Shown here: positions 51,410-60,603 of the stretch, one piece after another | Numbering within the stretch: position 1 is the first letter of the stretch | Layout: each line of letters begins with the position of its first letter | From: Streptomyces sp. ITFR-21 | GTDB taxonomy: Bacteria > Actinomycetota > Actinomycetes > Streptomycetales > Streptomycetaceae | Direction: 5' to 3' | DNA length: 64,000 nucleotides | NCBI RefSeq assembly: GCF_031844685.1 | Contig: NZ_CP134605.1 | Coordinates: 1,273,501-1,337,500, forward strand | Position numbers and translations under genes: made by a program | The notes under the pieces: model-generated | Databases searched by the model: none | What the model was told of the DNA's origin: nothing | The model's input: the letters and a program-made list of their open reading frames with translations, nothing else

Positions 51410-52081
51410 TCAGTCCTGGTGCTTGGTGCCGTCGGGGTCCACCCCGCGGAACGAGAGCAGCACGATCAGCACGCCGCCGCAGCAGATCGCCGAGTCGGCG
51501 AGGTTGAAGACCGCGAAGTGGGCCGGCGCGATGAAGTCCACCACACGGCCCTGGAAGCTGCCGGGAGCGCGGAAGATGCGGTCGGTCAGGTTGCCGAAGG
51601 CGCCGCCGAGCAGCAGGCCCAGCGCGACCGCCCAGGGCAGGCTGTACAGCCGCCGGGACAGCCGGACGATGACCGCGATCACACCGACCGCGATCACCGT
51701 GAAGACGATCGTCATGCCCTGGCCGAGCCCGAAGGCCGCGCCGGCGTTGCGGATCGCGTCAAAGCGCAGGTAGTGGCCGAAGACGTCGATCGGGTCGTGG
51801 TGCTCCAGGCTGTGCACGACCCAGATCTTGGACAGCAGGTCGAGCAGGTAGGCCAGCACCGCGACCCCGATCAGCACGGCGATCCGGCGCCCCCGCACCC
51901 CGGCGGCGCCGGGCGCCCGTACGGACGTGCCGGCCGGCGCCCCGGTGTCGGGGCCGGTCCCGGCGTCCGCCGCGGCGTCGGTCTCGGCGCCGGCCTCCGG
52001 AGCGGCCGACGAGGGATCGGCGGACCGCGCCGCCCCGTCCGGCGCGTCCGGTGTGGTGATGGTGCGCTCCGCTTCCGTCAC
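51410..52081 (-). CDS. lspA: Lipoprotein signal peptidase (signal peptidase II)
   Basis: A 223-aa aspartic membrane peptidase that cleaves signal peptides of lipidated prolipoproteins. Catalytic Asp residues are in [21 protein letters not shown]; other conserved segments are [12 protein letters not shown] and [13 protein letters not shown]. Four helices are predicted. The first 60 residues are a disordered Ala/Thr/Asp-rich extension, a feature of actinobacterial homologues. The start is the GTG at 52079-52081. It pairs functionally with Lgt (14.0 kb) and is followed by the rluD-type gene. Confidence 0.95.
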   Translation of the reverse strand: MTEAERTITTPDAPDGAARSADPSSAAPEAGAETDAAADAGTGPDTGAPAGTSVRAPGAAGVRGRRIAVLIGVAVLAYLLDLLSKIWVVHSLEHHDPIDVFGHYLRFDAIRNAGAAFGLGQGMTIVFTVIAVGVIAVIVRLSRRLYSLPWAVALGLLLGGAFGNLTDRIFRAPGSFQGRVVDFIAPAHFAVFNLADSAICCGGVLIVLLSFRGVDPDGTKHQD

Positions 52082-52200
52082 GTGAGTTCCTCAGCCGTCG
52101 TGAGCCCTGTGCCGCTGCCCGCCAGGGCGAATCCTGACTGCTGACGAGGGTACGGCACCGGCCTGGCGAGGGCCCCCCGGCGGGTGGCGGGCGGGAGCGG

Positions 52201-52671
52201 TCAGCGGCGCTCCTGCCGCTGCTTGTCGTCCAGGCACAGGGTGGCCCGCGGGAACGCCTGCATCCTGGCCTTGCCGATCGGGTTGCCGCAGACCTCGCAC
52301 AGGCCGTACGTGCCCTCGTCCAGCCGCTGGAGCGCGTGGTCGGCCTGGGAGAGGGTCTCCCGGGTGTTGTTGGCCAGCGCCAGCTCGTACTCGCGGGTGA
52401 TGTTCTTGCTGCCGGTGTCGGCCTCGTCCCCGGTGCTGTCCCCGGAGTCGCGCATCAGGCCCGCGACGGCCGCCTCGGAGGAGGCCAGCTCGGCCCGCAG
52501 CCGCTCGACCTCCGACAGCAGCTCGGCGCGGGCCTCCGCCACCTCCTCGGGCGTCCACGGGTCCTCGCCGGGGAGCACGGCCAGGATGTCCGGCCCGGCG
52601 ACGGTACCGGCGGCGGGGATCGGGGACCCCGATGTCGCGGCCGGCTGGGCCACGGTCTTCTTCGCTGCCAC
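52201..52671 (-). CDS. DksA/TraR-type zinc-finger protein, fourth Cys replaced
   Basis: A 156-aa protein from the GTG at 52669-52671, with AGGAG 8 nt upstream. A basic Ala/Lys/Pro N-terminus leads to a long coiled-coil (EEVAEARAELLSEVERLRAEL, REYELALANNTRETLSQADH) and a C-terminal finger: YGLCEVCGNPIGKARMQAF followed by RATLCLDDKQRQERR. In most relatives the end reads C-x-x-C; here it is C-x-D-D, so one of four zinc ligands is missing. Such proteins bind the secondary channel of RNA polymerase. The frame continues open upstream with Lys/Ala-rich codons but no good start. It lies 119 bp upstream of lspA. Confidence 0.82.
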   Translation of the reverse strand: MAAKKTVAQPAATSGSPIPAAGTVAGPDILAVLPGEDPWTPEEVAEARAELLSEVERLRAELASSEAAVAGLMRDSGDSTGDEADTGSKNITREYELALANNTRETLSQADHALQRLDEGTYGLCEVCGNPIGKARMQAFPRATLCLDDKQRQERR

Positions 52672-53211
52672 CTTGCGGGCTCCTGTCTTCTTCGCGCCGG
52701 CGGCCGCAGTGGCCGCCGGTGTCCTGCCCGGCGCCTTCGGTGCCGGTGCCTTCTTCGCGCCCTCGCGGCCCGCGGCCCTCCGGGCCGCGGCGGTCGGGCC
52801 CGCGCTCCGGCCGGCCGGGCTCCTCGTCGAACCGCCGGCCGCCTCCTGTCGAAGCAGCGTTCCGTGCCGCCGCGATCTTCCCCGGCGCCGCCCTCCCGGG
52901 CGGCGTCTCCTCCGTCGCGCCCCGCGCCGCCTCCTCCGCGGCCGGGAGGGGGCCCCGGCACCCGGGTGATCTTGTTCGCGGGCCGTGCCGGAAACGGTAA
53001 GTCGACAATGGCTCCGCGGCAACGGGGGCACGCTGCGCGGCGGCCCGGCCGCCCTCGGGGCGGACAGGTCTCCAAGCGTTGTTCCCAGCTCGCCGCCAGG
53101 TATTCCGGCGCACCACCCCGACCGTGCGGAAAGCCGCCATTCGGGTCCAAGCCGGACCGGACGGGCCGTGGACAACCGGTCGGCGGCCTGCTCCGGGGCC
53201 CCGTACACTGG
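52672..53211. other. Spacer between the dksA-type gene and the ileS T-box
   Basis: About 540 bp with no supported gene. The minus-strand frame of the dksA-type gene stays open and translates into Lys/Ala/Pro-rich residues for about 35 codons (for example GAKKAPAPKAPG), which could be an unstarted extension or chance. TACACT at 53204-53209 on the plus strand is a likely -10 element for the ileS transcript. Confidence 0.5.
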
Positions 53212-53462
53212 GGGCAGCGAGAGGCGTGGATGGGACGAGTAGCGCCGCAGGCAGCCCAGAGCGACCCGGGGACGGTGGGAGCCCGGGGGTGTGCGCGGTG
53301 CGAAGATCACCCCGGAGCCGCCGGAAGAAAGCCCTCGGGCGAGTAGAACCGGCGTCGCGACCCCAATGAGGGGGCGGTGCCGTCCGCGAGGACGCCGGGC
53401 GCCGCCAAGGAGGGTGGTACCGCGGGAGCGCCTCGTTCTCGTCCCTCCGACGGAAGTACGCG
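53212..53462 (+). ncRNA. T-box riboswitch of ileS
   Basis: The conserved T-box sequence AGGGTGGTACCGCG is at 53411-53424. Upstream, CGAAGATCAC (53301-53310) places an ATC isoleucine codon in the presumed specifier loop (53306-53308), which matches the downstream gene. After the T-box come GGGAGCGCCTCG and CTCGTCCCTCCGACGG, which can pair with the ribosome site GGAGGAAG near 53483-53490; no terminator hairpin with a U-tract is seen. This fits the translation-controlling T-boxes known for actinobacterial ileS: uncharged tRNA-Ile would free the ribosome site. The 5' limit is approximate. Confidence 0.88.
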
Positions 53463-53495
53463 ACAAGCGACAAGCGTCCGCCGGAGGAAGTCCCG

Positions 53496-56400
53496 ATGAG
53501 CCAGCCGAGCCAGCCGCAGTACCGCCAGGTGCCCGCCCAGGTCGACCTGCCCGCCCTCGAACGCGAGGTGCTGGCCCTGTGGAGCGAGCGCGACACCTTC
53601 GCCCGCTCGCTGGCCCGGACCGAGGGCCTGCCCGACTGGGTCTTCTACGAGGGCCCGCCGACCGCCAACGGCATGCCCGGCGCCCACCACATCGAGGCCC
53701 GCGTCTTCAAGGACGTCTTCCCGCGCTTCAAGACCATGCAGGGCCACCACGTGACCCGCAAGGCCGGCTGGGACTGCCACGGCCTGCCGGTCGAGCTCGC
53801 GGTGGAGAAGGAGCTGGGCTTCACCGGCAGGCAGGACATCGAGAAGTACGGCATCGCCGCGTTCAACGCCAAGTGCCGCGAGTCGGTGACCCGGCACACC
53901 GACGCCTTCGCCGAGCTGACCACGCGCATGGGCTACTGGGTGGACCTGGACGACGCCTACCGCACCATGGACCCCGGCTACGTCGAGTCGGTGTGGTGGT
54001 CGCTCAAGGTGATCTTCGACAAGGGCCTGCTGGTCCAGGACTACCGGGTGGCGCCCTGGTGTCCCCGGGACCAGACCGGCCTGTCCGACCACGAGCTGGC
54101 CCAGGGCTACGAGACGATCGTCGACCCGTCGGTCTACGTCCGCTTCCCGCTGACCTCGGGCCCGCTGGCCGGTCAGGCGGCGCTGCTGGTGTGGACCACC
54201 ACCCCCTGGACGCTGGTGTCCAACACCGCCGTCGCCGCCCACCCGGACGTGGCGTACGTCGTCGCCACCGACGGCACCGAGCAGCTCGTCGTCGCCGAAC
54301 CGCTGCTCGGCAAGGCGCTCGGCGAGGGCTGGACGGCGACCGGGCAGCGCTTCACCGGACGCGAGATGGAGCGCTGGACCTACCAGCGGCCGTTCGCCTT
54401 CGTCGACGTGCCGGACGCCCACTACGTGCTCAACGCCGAGTACGTGACCACCGAGGACGGCACCGGGCTGGTCCACCAGTCCCCCGCGTTCGGCGAGGAG
54501 GACCTCAAGGCGTGCCGGGCGTACGGCCTGCCGGTGGTCAACCCGGTCCGCCCGGACGGCACCTTCGAGCCGGAGGTGCCGCTGGTCGGCGGCGTCTTCT
54601 TCAAGAAGGCCGACGAGGCGCTGGTCGCCGAGCTCCGGTCGACCGGCCGGCTCTTCAGGCACGTGCCGTACGAGCACAGCTACCCGCACTGCTGGCGCTG
54701 CCACACCGCGCTGCTCTACTACGCGCAGCCGTCGTGGTACATCCGCACCACCGCCGTCAAGGACGCGCTGGTGCGGGAGAACGAGCGCACCAACTGGTAC
54801 CCGGACAACGTCAAGCACGGCCGGTACGGCGACTGGCTCACCAACAACGTCGACTGGGCGCTGTCCCGCAACCGCTACTGGGGCACCCCGCTGCCGGTCT
54901 GGCGCTGCGCGGACGGCCACCTGACCTGCGTCGGCTCGCTCGCCGAGCTCGGCGAGCTGACCGGCACCGACCAGTCCGGCCTCGACCCGCACCGCCCGTA
55001 CATCGACGAGGTCACCTTCCCCTGCCCGACCTGCGCGCAGACCGCGACCCGGGTGCCCGAGGTGATCGACGCCTGGTACGACTCGGGGTCGATGCCGTTC
55101 GCGCAGTGGGGCTACCCGTACCGCAACAAGGACGTCTTCGAGCGGACGTACCCGGCGCAGTTCATCTCCGAGGCGATCGACCAGACCCGCGGCTGGTTCT
55201 ACACGCTGATGGCCGTCGGCACCCTGGTCTTCGACAGGTCGGCGTACGAGAACGTGGTGTGCCTCGGCCACATCCTCGCCGAGGACGGCCGCAAGATGTC
55301 CAAGCACCTGGGGAACATCCTGCAGCCGATCCCGCTGATGGACCAGCACGGGGCCGACGCGGTCCGCTGGTTCATGGCGGCCGGCGGCTCCCCCTGGTCG
55401 GCCCGCCGGGTCGGCCACGGCACCATCCAGGAAGTCGTCCGCAAGACCCTGCTGACGTACTGGAACACGGTCGCCTTCCAGGCCCTGTACGCGCGAACCT
55501 CCGGCTGGGCGCCGAGCGCGTCCGACCCGGCGGTGGCGGACCGCCCGCTGCTGGACCGCTGGCTGGTCGGCGAGCTCAACGCACTGGTCCGGGACGTCAC
55601 CGACGCCCTGGAGTCGTACGACACCCAGCGCGCCGGCAAGCTGCTGTCCGCGTTCGTGGACGACCTGTCCAACTGGTACGTACGCCGGTCCCGGCGGCGG
55701 TTCTGGCAGGGCGACGCGGCGGCGCTGCGCACCCTGCACGACGTGGTCGAGACGGTCACCCGGCTGATGGCTCCGCTGGTCCCCTTCATCACCGAACGGG
55801 TCTGGCAGGACCTGGTGGTCCCGGTGGTCCCGGACGGCCCGGACTCGGTGCACCTGGCGTCCTGGCCGGTGGCGGACCGGGAGCGGATCGACCCGGCGCT
55901 GTCGGAGCGGATGCGGTTGGTCCGGCGCCTGGTGGAGCTCGGCCGCGCCACCCGCGCGGAGTCCGGCGTCAAGACCCGCCAGCCGCTGTCCCGCGCGCTC
56001 CTCGCCGCGGCCGGCTTCGCCGACCTGGAGGAGGAGCTGCGGACGCAGATCGCGGAGGAGCTCAACGTCTCCGCGCTGGCCTCGCTCTCGGAGGTGGGCG
56101 GCTCCCTGGTGGACACCAGCGCGAAGGCCAACTTCCGCGCGCTCGGCCGGCGGTTCGGCAAGGGCGTCCAGGCGGTCGCGGCGGCGGTCGCGGCGGCGGA
56201 CGCGGCGGCCCTGTCCGCCTCCTTGCGCGAGCACGGTACGGCGACGGTCACCGTCGACGGCCAGGAGGTGGCGCTCTCCCCCGAGGAGGTCATCGTCACC
56301 GAGACCCCGCGCGAGGGCTGGTCGGTCGCCTCCGACTCCGGTGCCACGGTCGCCCTGGATCTGGAGATCACCCCGGAGCTGGCGAGGGCCGGGCTCGCCC

Positions 56401-56642
56401 GCGATGTGATCAGGCTCATCCAGGAGGCCCGCAAGAACAGCGGGCTGGACGTGTCGGACAAGATCTCCGTCCGGGTCGCCGAGGCCACCGCCGAACTCTC
56501 GGCGGCCCTGGCCGCGCACGCCGGCCTCATCGCCGACGAGGTCCTGGCGACCGACTTCGCCGAAGCCGCCCCCGACCCCTCCTACGGCCCCGCCTTCACC
56601 GACCCGGCCCTCGGCCTCACCTTCCATCTCCGCAGGTCCTGA
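53496..56642 (+). CDS. ileS: Isoleucyl-tRNA synthetase, IleRS2-like with GAHH in place of HxGH
   Basis: A 1048-aa class I synthetase. The first signature occurs in EGPPTANGMPGAHHIEARVF: at residues 62-65 it reads GAHH, the swapped form of HxGH. The second signature is GRKMSKHLGNIL. The editing domain has VWTTTPWTLVSN, and the tungsten-like Cys pairs CWRCHTALLYY and CPTCAQTATRVPEVIDAWYDSG are present. The C-terminal anticodon-binding region is of the eukaryal-like (type 2) kind, without the bacterial zinc tail. Type 2 enzymes are less sensitive to mupirocin, and GxHH enzymes have been reported to be extremely resistant. The ATG follows GGAGGAAG and a T-box. It is the only plus-strand gene from 48.7 kb to the right edge. 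Confidence 0.96.
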   Translation: MSQPSQPQYRQVPAQVDLPALEREVLALWSERDTFARSLARTEGLPDWVFYEGPPTANGMPGAHHIEARVFKDVFPRFKTMQGHHVTRKAGWDCHGLPVELAVEKELGFTGRQDIEKYGIAAFNAKCRESVTRHTDAFAELTTRMGYWVDLDDAYRTMDPGYVESVWWSLKVIFDKGLLVQDYRVAPWCPRDQTGLSDHELAQGYETIVDPSVYVRFPLTSGPLAGQAALLVWTTTPWTLVSNTAVAAHPDVAYVVATDGTEQLVVAEPLLGKALGEGWTATGQRFTGREMERWTYQRPFAFVDVPDAHYVLNAEYVTTEDGTGLVHQSPAFGEEDLKACRAYGLPVVNPVRPDGTFEPEVPLVGGVFFKKADEALVAELRSTGRLFRHVPYEHSYPHCWRCHTALLYYAQPSWYIRTTAVKDALVRENERTNWYPDNVKHGRYGDWLTNNVDWALSRNRYWGTPLPVWRCADGHLTCVGSLAELGELTGTDQSGLDPHRPYIDEVTFPCPTCAQTATRVPEVIDAWYDSGSMPFAQWGYPYRNKDVFERTYPAQFISEAIDQTRGWFYTLMAVGTLVFDRSAYENVVCLGHILAEDGRKMSKHLGNILQPIPLMDQHGADAVRWFMAAGGSPWSARRVGHGTIQEVVRKTLLTYWNTVAFQALYARTSGWAPSASDPAVADRPLLDRWLVGELNALVRDVTDALESYDTQRAGKLLSAFVDDLSNWYVRRSRRRFWQGDAAALRTLHDVVETVTRLMAPLVPFITERVWQDLVVPVVPDGPDSVHLASWPVADRERIDPALSERMRLVRRLVELGRATRAESGVKTRQPLSRALLAAAGFADLEEELRTQIAEELNVSALASLSEVGGSLVDTSAKANFRALGRRFGKGVQAVAAAVAAADAAALSASLREHGTATVTVDGQEVALSPEEVIVTETPREGWSVASDSGATVALDLEITPELARAGLARDVIRLIQEARKNSGLDVSDKISVRVAEATAELSAALAAHAGLIADEVLATDFAEAAPDPSYGPAFTDPALGLTFHLRRS

Positions 56643-56724
56643 CCCCCCGACCGGACGGTCCGGCGCTGCCGGCCCGTCCGGTCGGCCCGGTCCGTCCGAC
56701 CCCCTCGGGTCCCTGAGAACGCAC

Positions 56725-56770
56725 AGGGGCCGGGCCCCCGGGGATGCGCATCCCCGGGGGCCCGGCCCTT
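56725..56770. terminator. Perfect palindrome between ileS and divIVA
   Basis: A loopless inverted repeat centred on GGGATGC|GCATCCC; arms of 21 bp (56727-56747 and 56748-56768) pair perfectly and the flanks extend it by two more pairs. It lies between converging ileS and divIVA and should terminate both. Confidence 0.82.
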
Positions 56771-56792
56771 CGCTCAGCTCAGCGCCTGGCGG

Positions 56793-58031
56793 TCAGTTGT
56801 CGTCCTCGTCGATCAGGAAGCCCCGCATCGGCGTCGGCGCCTGCTGCAGCGGCGCCGGCCCCTGCGGCCGTACCGGTGCCATCGGCTGGGTCATCGCGGG
56901 GGACATCTGCTGCTGGCCGCCGTAGGTCGGACCGGGGGTGTGCCCCATGCCCTGGCCGCCTCCGTACGAGGGCCCGGAGCCGTTGTGACCCATCGCGCCC
57001 GCGCCGGCCGGGGCCATCCCGTTCATGGAGCCGCCGCCCATCGACCCGTTCATGGACGAAGCGGACGGAAGGGACGGAGCCGACGGCGCGGAGGTCCGCG
57101 GCGGGGCGAGTGAGTCGTCCGCCTGGTTCTCCAACTGCCGCAGCTGGGACTCCAAATACGACTTCAGCCTGGTCCGGTACTCCCGCTCGAAGCCGCGCAG
57201 GTCCTCGACCTTGCGCTCCAGGGTGGCGCGGGCGGACTCCAGCGAGCCCATCGCCACGCGGTGCTTCTCCTGGGCGTCCCGCTCCAGCGCGTCCGCCTTG
57301 GCGCGGGCGTCCCGCTCCAGACCCTCCGCGCGGCTGCGCGCCTCACCGACGATCTTGTTGGCCTCGGACCGCGCCTCGGCGATGGCCTGGTCGGCGGTCT
57401 GCTGGGCGAGCGACAGGACGCGGGCGGCGCTGTCGCCGCCGGGGCCCTGCTGCTGCATGGGGTGCTGACCCATCGGACCGGGACCCTGCTGCTGCATGGG
57501 GTGCTGGCCCATCGGACCCTGCATCCCCGGCCCCTGCATACCGGGACCCTGCTGCTGCATCGGGTGACCCTGCTGCTGCATGGGGTGCTGGCCCATCGGA
57601 CCCTGCATCCCCGGCCCCTGCATACCGGGACCCTGCTGCTGCATCGGGTGGCCCTGCTGCTGCATGGGGTGCTGGCCCATCGGGCCCTGACCGCTCGGAC
57701 CGGCCGGCAACTGCGGCTGGCCGCCAGGCAGCTGGGGCGGGCCCATCTGCTGCTGGGGCATCTGCTGCTGCACCGGCTGGGGTCCAGATATGGCGGCGGG
57801 TACCGGCCGGTCCTGCTGCTCCGGTTTGCGCATGCCCTGTTGCTGGTTCTGGGCGGCGGCACGAGTCGCCGCGGCCAGCTTGGCCCGCAGATCCTCGTTC
57901 TCGCGGAGCAGCCGGGTCAGCTCCGCCTCCACCTCGTCGAGGAAGGCGTCGACCTCGTCCTCGTCATAGCCCTCTCGGAGGCGGACGGTCGTGAACTGCT
58001 TGTTCCGAACGTCCTCGGGGGTCAGCGGCAT
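56793..58031 (-). CDS. divIVA: DivIVA, polar growth protein
   Basis: A 412-aa coiled-coil protein that recruits cell-wall synthesis to hyphal tips. The N-terminal membrane-binding domain is [20 protein letters not shown] followed by [21 protein letters not shown] Gln/Pro/Met-Gly-rich linker (about 60-190) contains 28-residue repeats. The second coiled coil runs about 195-300 ([39 protein letters not shown]). A Gly/Ser/Met/Pro-rich tail ends in [10 protein letters not shown]. It is essential in Streptomyces. It is the last gene of the division cluster, 46 bp after yggT. Confidence 0.95.
   Translation of the reverse strand: MPLTPEDVRNKQFTTVRLREGYDEDEVDAFLDEVEAELTRLLRENEDLRAKLAAATRAAAQNQQQGMRKPEQQDRPVPAAISGPQPVQQQMPQQQMGPPQLPGGQPQLPAGPSGQGPMGQHPMQQQGHPMQQQGPGMQGPGMQGPMGQHPMQQQGHPMQQQGPGMQGPGMQGPMGQHPMQQQGPGPMGQHPMQQQGPGGDSAARVLSLAQQTADQAIAEARSEANKIVGEARSRAEGLERDARAKADALERDAQEKHRVAMGSLESARATLERKVEDLRGFEREYRTRLKSYLESQLRQLENQADDSLAPPRTSAPSAPSLPSASSMNGSMGGGSMNGMAPAGAGAMGHNGSGPSYGGGQGMGHTPGPTYGGQQQMSPAMTQPMAPVRPQGPAPLQQAPTPMRGFLIDEDDN
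57453..57752. repeat. 84-bp coding tandem repeats in divIVA
   Basis: Units starting GTGCTGGCCCATCGG at 57501, 57585 and 57669 (period 84 bp) encode the 28-aa repeat around [20 protein letters not shown]; the first two are nearly identical, the third is partial, and a shorter degenerate copy lies at 57453-57500. Copy number probably varies between strains. Confidence 0.88.
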
Positions 58032-58077
58032 CTCTTCACCTCAACGTGATCGTCGACATATCGGGAGCCCGCACCGG

Positions 58078-58368
58078 TCATCCTTGCAAGCCCTTCAATA
58101 CGTCGAGCAGGATGAGCACGATGATCATCAGTACCAGGAAGGACAAGTCGAGCGCGACGCCCCCGAGACGCAACGGCGGGATGAACCGCCGCAGGAGCTT
58201 GAGCGGCGGATCAGTGACAGTGTAGGTGCCCTCCAGGACGACCACCATGGCCTTGCCAGGGTGCCACGAACGAGCGAACTGGAAGACATAATCCATCACC
58301 AATCGGAAAAGCAGGACAGCGAAGAAGCACGCAAGCGCGATCCACAGCACTTGGAGTGCGATGTCCAT
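58078..58368 (-). CDS. YggT family membrane protein
   Basis: A 96-aa protein with two helices (VLWIALACFFAVLLFRLVMDYV and LDLSFLVLMIIVLILLDVL) separated by the family signature GTYTVTDPPLKLLRRFIPP. The ATG is at 58366-58368. Its place between sepF and divIVA is conserved in actinobacteria and many Firmicutes, pointing to a role at the division site or in envelope homeostasis; the molecular function is not settled. Confidence 0.92.
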   Translation of the reverse strand: MDIALQVLWIALACFFAVLLFRLVMDYVFQFARSWHPGKAMVVVLEGTYTVTDPPLKLLRRFIPPLRLGGVALDLSFLVLMIIVLILLDVLKGLQG

Positions 58369-58427
58369 CGCGCTTCCCTCTCCCCTGCTCGTCGGCCGGT
58401 CGGCCGGGTCCTGCGCTTGTGTTCGGC

Positions 58428-59042
58428 TCAGCTCTGGTTGAAGAACCCGCCCTCGGCGATCCGGGCTTTGTCCTCCGCCGTGACGTCGACGTTAGCAGGC
58501 GAGAGCAGAAAGACCTTCTGCGTCACCCGCTCGATGCTCCCGTGCAGGCCGAAGACCAGACCGGCGGCGAAGTCGACAAGTCGCTTCGCGTCCGTGTCGT
58601 CCATCTCCGTCAAGTTCATGATCACCGGCGTGCCCTCACGGAAGTGTTCCCCGATAGTACGGGCTTCGTTGTAGGTCCGGGGGTGAAGTGTCGTGATCCG
58701 GTACGGCTCGCGTTCTGACACGACCTTGGGCATGATCACCGGTGCGTTCTTCTCCAGGCTGTGACGTTCGGGTGTGATGGATGCCACTGGGGCGATCCGC
58801 GGTTCGCGGGGGGCCGGCGCGTGGACGAGCCGCGGCGGCTCCTCCTGCGGCGGCTGGTGCTGGACCGGCGCCGGGACGTGCTGGCGCCGGGGCAGCCGCT
58901 CCGGTTCGGGGGCGGTTCGGCCGCCGGGCGGCGGTGCCATCTCGGGTTCGAACTCGTCGTCCGGGTCGAAGCCCGGTCCGTCGTATCCGTCGTCCTCCAC
59001 GAGGCCGAGGTAGACCGCCATCTTGCGCATCGCGCCGGCCAT
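58428..59042 (-). CDS. sepF: SepF, membrane anchor of the Z-ring
   Basis: A 204-aa protein. The amphipathic membrane-targeting helix is at the N-terminus ([18 protein letters not shown]). A Pro/Glu/Arg-rich linker (20-105) leads to the SepF core ([60 protein letters not shown]). It polymerises and binds the FtsZ C-terminus, and is the main Z-ring anchor in actinobacteria, which lack FtsA. The ATG at 59040-59042 was chosen for AGAGGA 8 nt upstream. It lies 94 bp after yggS. Confidence 0.95.
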   Translation of the reverse strand: MAGAMRKMAVYLGLVEDDGYDGPGFDPDDEFEPEMAPPPGGRTAPEPERLPRRQHVPAPVQHQPPQEEPPRLVHAPAPREPRIAPVASITPERHSLEKNAPVIMPKVVSEREPYRITTLHPRTYNEARTIGEHFREGTPVIMNLTEMDDTDAKRLVDFAAGLVFGLHGSIERVTQKVFLLSPANVDVTAEDKARIAEGGFFNQS

Positions 59043-59136
59043 GCTCTGCGTCCTCTCAGCGGGGTTGCGGTCCTCGACCGCCGGTGGGACGGCCGCCACA
59101 GCGTATTTATGCTGTGGTCCGACTTGTTTGGTGACG

Positions 59137-59859
59137 TTACCGGAGCCGCGGACGGACTCCGAGCACCGCCGTACCGACGCGTACATGTGTCGCTCCGGCG
59201 GCCACCGCCTGTTCGAGGTCCTGGCTCATCCCTGCCGAGACCATGTTCGCAGCCGGATGAGCCTCGCGCAGGCGGGATGAGATTTCCGTCAACCGATCGA
59301 AGGCTGCCCGGGGTTGGCCCGCGTACGGACCGGCCAGCGGTGCGACGGTCATCACGCCGTCGAGCCGCAGTCCGTCCGCCGAGGCGATCGCGTCGGCGAG
59401 CGCCCCGACCTCGGTGGGCGCCACCCCGCCGCGCTCCCCCCGCTCCCCGGACCCCGCGTCCAGGGCGACCTGGATGAGGCAGCCGAGTTCGCGGTCGGCG
59501 GCGGTGGCCGCGCCGGAGAGCGCGCCGACCAGCCGGAGCCGGTCGACGGAGTGCACGTGGTCAGCGTAACGGACCACGCTGCGGACCTTGTTGGTCTGCA
59601 ACTGGCCGACGAAATGCCAGCTCAGCGGGAGATCGGCGCACGCGTCGGCCTTGGCCGCGGCCTCCTGGTCGCGGTTCTCCGCCACCTGCCGCACCCCGAG
59701 TCCGGCCAGCAGCCGTACGTCGTCGGCCGGGTAGGTCTTGGTGACCGCGATGAGGGTCACCTCCGCCGGGTCGCGCCCGGCGGCGGCGCACGCGATGGCG
59801 ATGCGCTCCCGGACCCGGGCCAGGTTCCCGGCGAGTTGGGCCTGTCTGCCGTCGTTCAC
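59137..59859 (-). CDS. yggS: PLP homeostasis protein (YggS/PLPBP family)
   Basis: A 240-aa single-domain TIM barrel that carries PLP without a known catalytic reaction. The PLP lysine is in [18 protein letters not shown]; other PLP contacts are [26 protein letters not shown], and [20 protein letters not shown] ending in [10 protein letters not shown]. The GTG start overlaps the pgeF stop as GTGA. It is part of the ftsZ-pgeF-yggS-sepF gene run. Confidence 0.93.
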   Translation of the reverse strand: MNDGRQAQLAGNLARVRERIAIACAAAGRDPAEVTLIAVTKTYPADDVRLLAGLGVRQVAENRDQEAAAKADACADLPLSWHFVGQLQTNKVRSVVRYADHVHSVDRLRLVGALSGAATAADRELGCLIQVALDAGSGERGERGGVAPTEVGALADAIASADGLRLDGVMTVAPLAGPYAGQPRAAFDRLTEISSRLREAHPAANMVSAGMSQDLEQAVAAGATHVRVGTAVLGVRPRLR

Positions 59860-60593
59860 CGTGGTCCGTCCAGCCAGACGTAGCCGGCGAGCCGACCGGT
59901 GGTGTGCTCGCGCCGGTAGGAGAAGTGGTCGGCGGACTCCCGGGTGCACACGTCCGGCGCCTCGGTCACCCGTACGCCGCAGCGCGCGAGTTGGGCGCGT
60001 ACGCCGGCGCTCACGTCGACCGCGGGCGTGCCCCGGCTCGTCTCGGCGTACGCCTCCGGCACGACGGCGGCGACCTGTTCCCGCAGCGCGGCGGGCACTT
60101 CGTAGCACTTTCCGCAGACCGAGGGTCCGAGCGCGGCGATGACCCGACCGGGGTCGGCGCCCTGTTCGGCCATGGCCCGCACCGCGGCGGGCACCACCCC
60201 GGCGACCAGTCCCGGCCGGCCGGCGTGCGCGGCGGCGGCGATCCCGGCGACGGGGTCGGCGAGCAGCACCGGTACACAGTCGGCGGTGAGCACCGCGAGG
60301 GTGAGGTCGGGCCGGGAGGTGACCAGCGCGTCGACCGTCGGCACCGGGCCGTCGCCCCAGGGGGCGTCGACCACGGCGACGTCCCGGCCGTGCACCTGGT
60401 TCATCCACACCACCCGGTCGGGGTCGCGGCCGAGCGCCTCGGCCACCCGGGTCCGGTTGGCGCGCACGGCGGCGGGGTCGTCGCCGACCGCGCCGCCGAG
60501 GTTGAGACCGTCATAGGGAACGGCGCTCACCCCGCCCCACCTGTCGGTGAAGGCGAAATGCGCGCCGTCCGCTGCTGTGCGATGCCCTATCAC
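59856..60593 (-). CDS. pgeF: Polyphenol oxidase/purine nucleoside enzyme (YfiH/PgeF family)
   Basis: A 245-aa member of the YfiH/LACC1 family. Metal/active-site residues are in VVWMNQVHGRDVAVVDA, VLTADCVPVLLADP and AAAHAGRPGLVAGVV; CGKCYEVPAALREQV follows. Family members act on purine nucleosides or edit peptidoglycan precursors (PgeF in E. coli), which fits its place after ftsZ. The start is the GTG at 60591-60593, ten bases after the ftsZ stop. Confidence 0.9.
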   Translation of the reverse strand: MIGHRTAADGAHFAFTDRWGGVSAVPYDGLNLGGAVGDDPAAVRANRTRVAEALGRDPDRVVWMNQVHGRDVAVVDAPWGDGPVPTVDALVTSRPDLTLAVLTADCVPVLLADPVAGIAAAAHAGRPGLVAGVVPAAVRAMAEQGADPGRVIAALGPSVCGKCYEVPAALREQVAAVVPEAYAETSRGTPAVDVSAGVRAQLARCGVRVTEAPDVCTRESADHFSYRREHTTGRLAGYVWLDGPR

Positions 60594-60603
60594 TGCCGGG
60601 CGG

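Noticed and set aside
52672..53466. N-terminal extension of the DksA-type protein to 421 residues
   Set aside because: The extra residues are mostly Arg/Gly/Pro low complexity and cross the ileS T-box. The GTG at 52671 has a good ribosome site. A short Lys/Ala-rich extension cannot be fully excluded.
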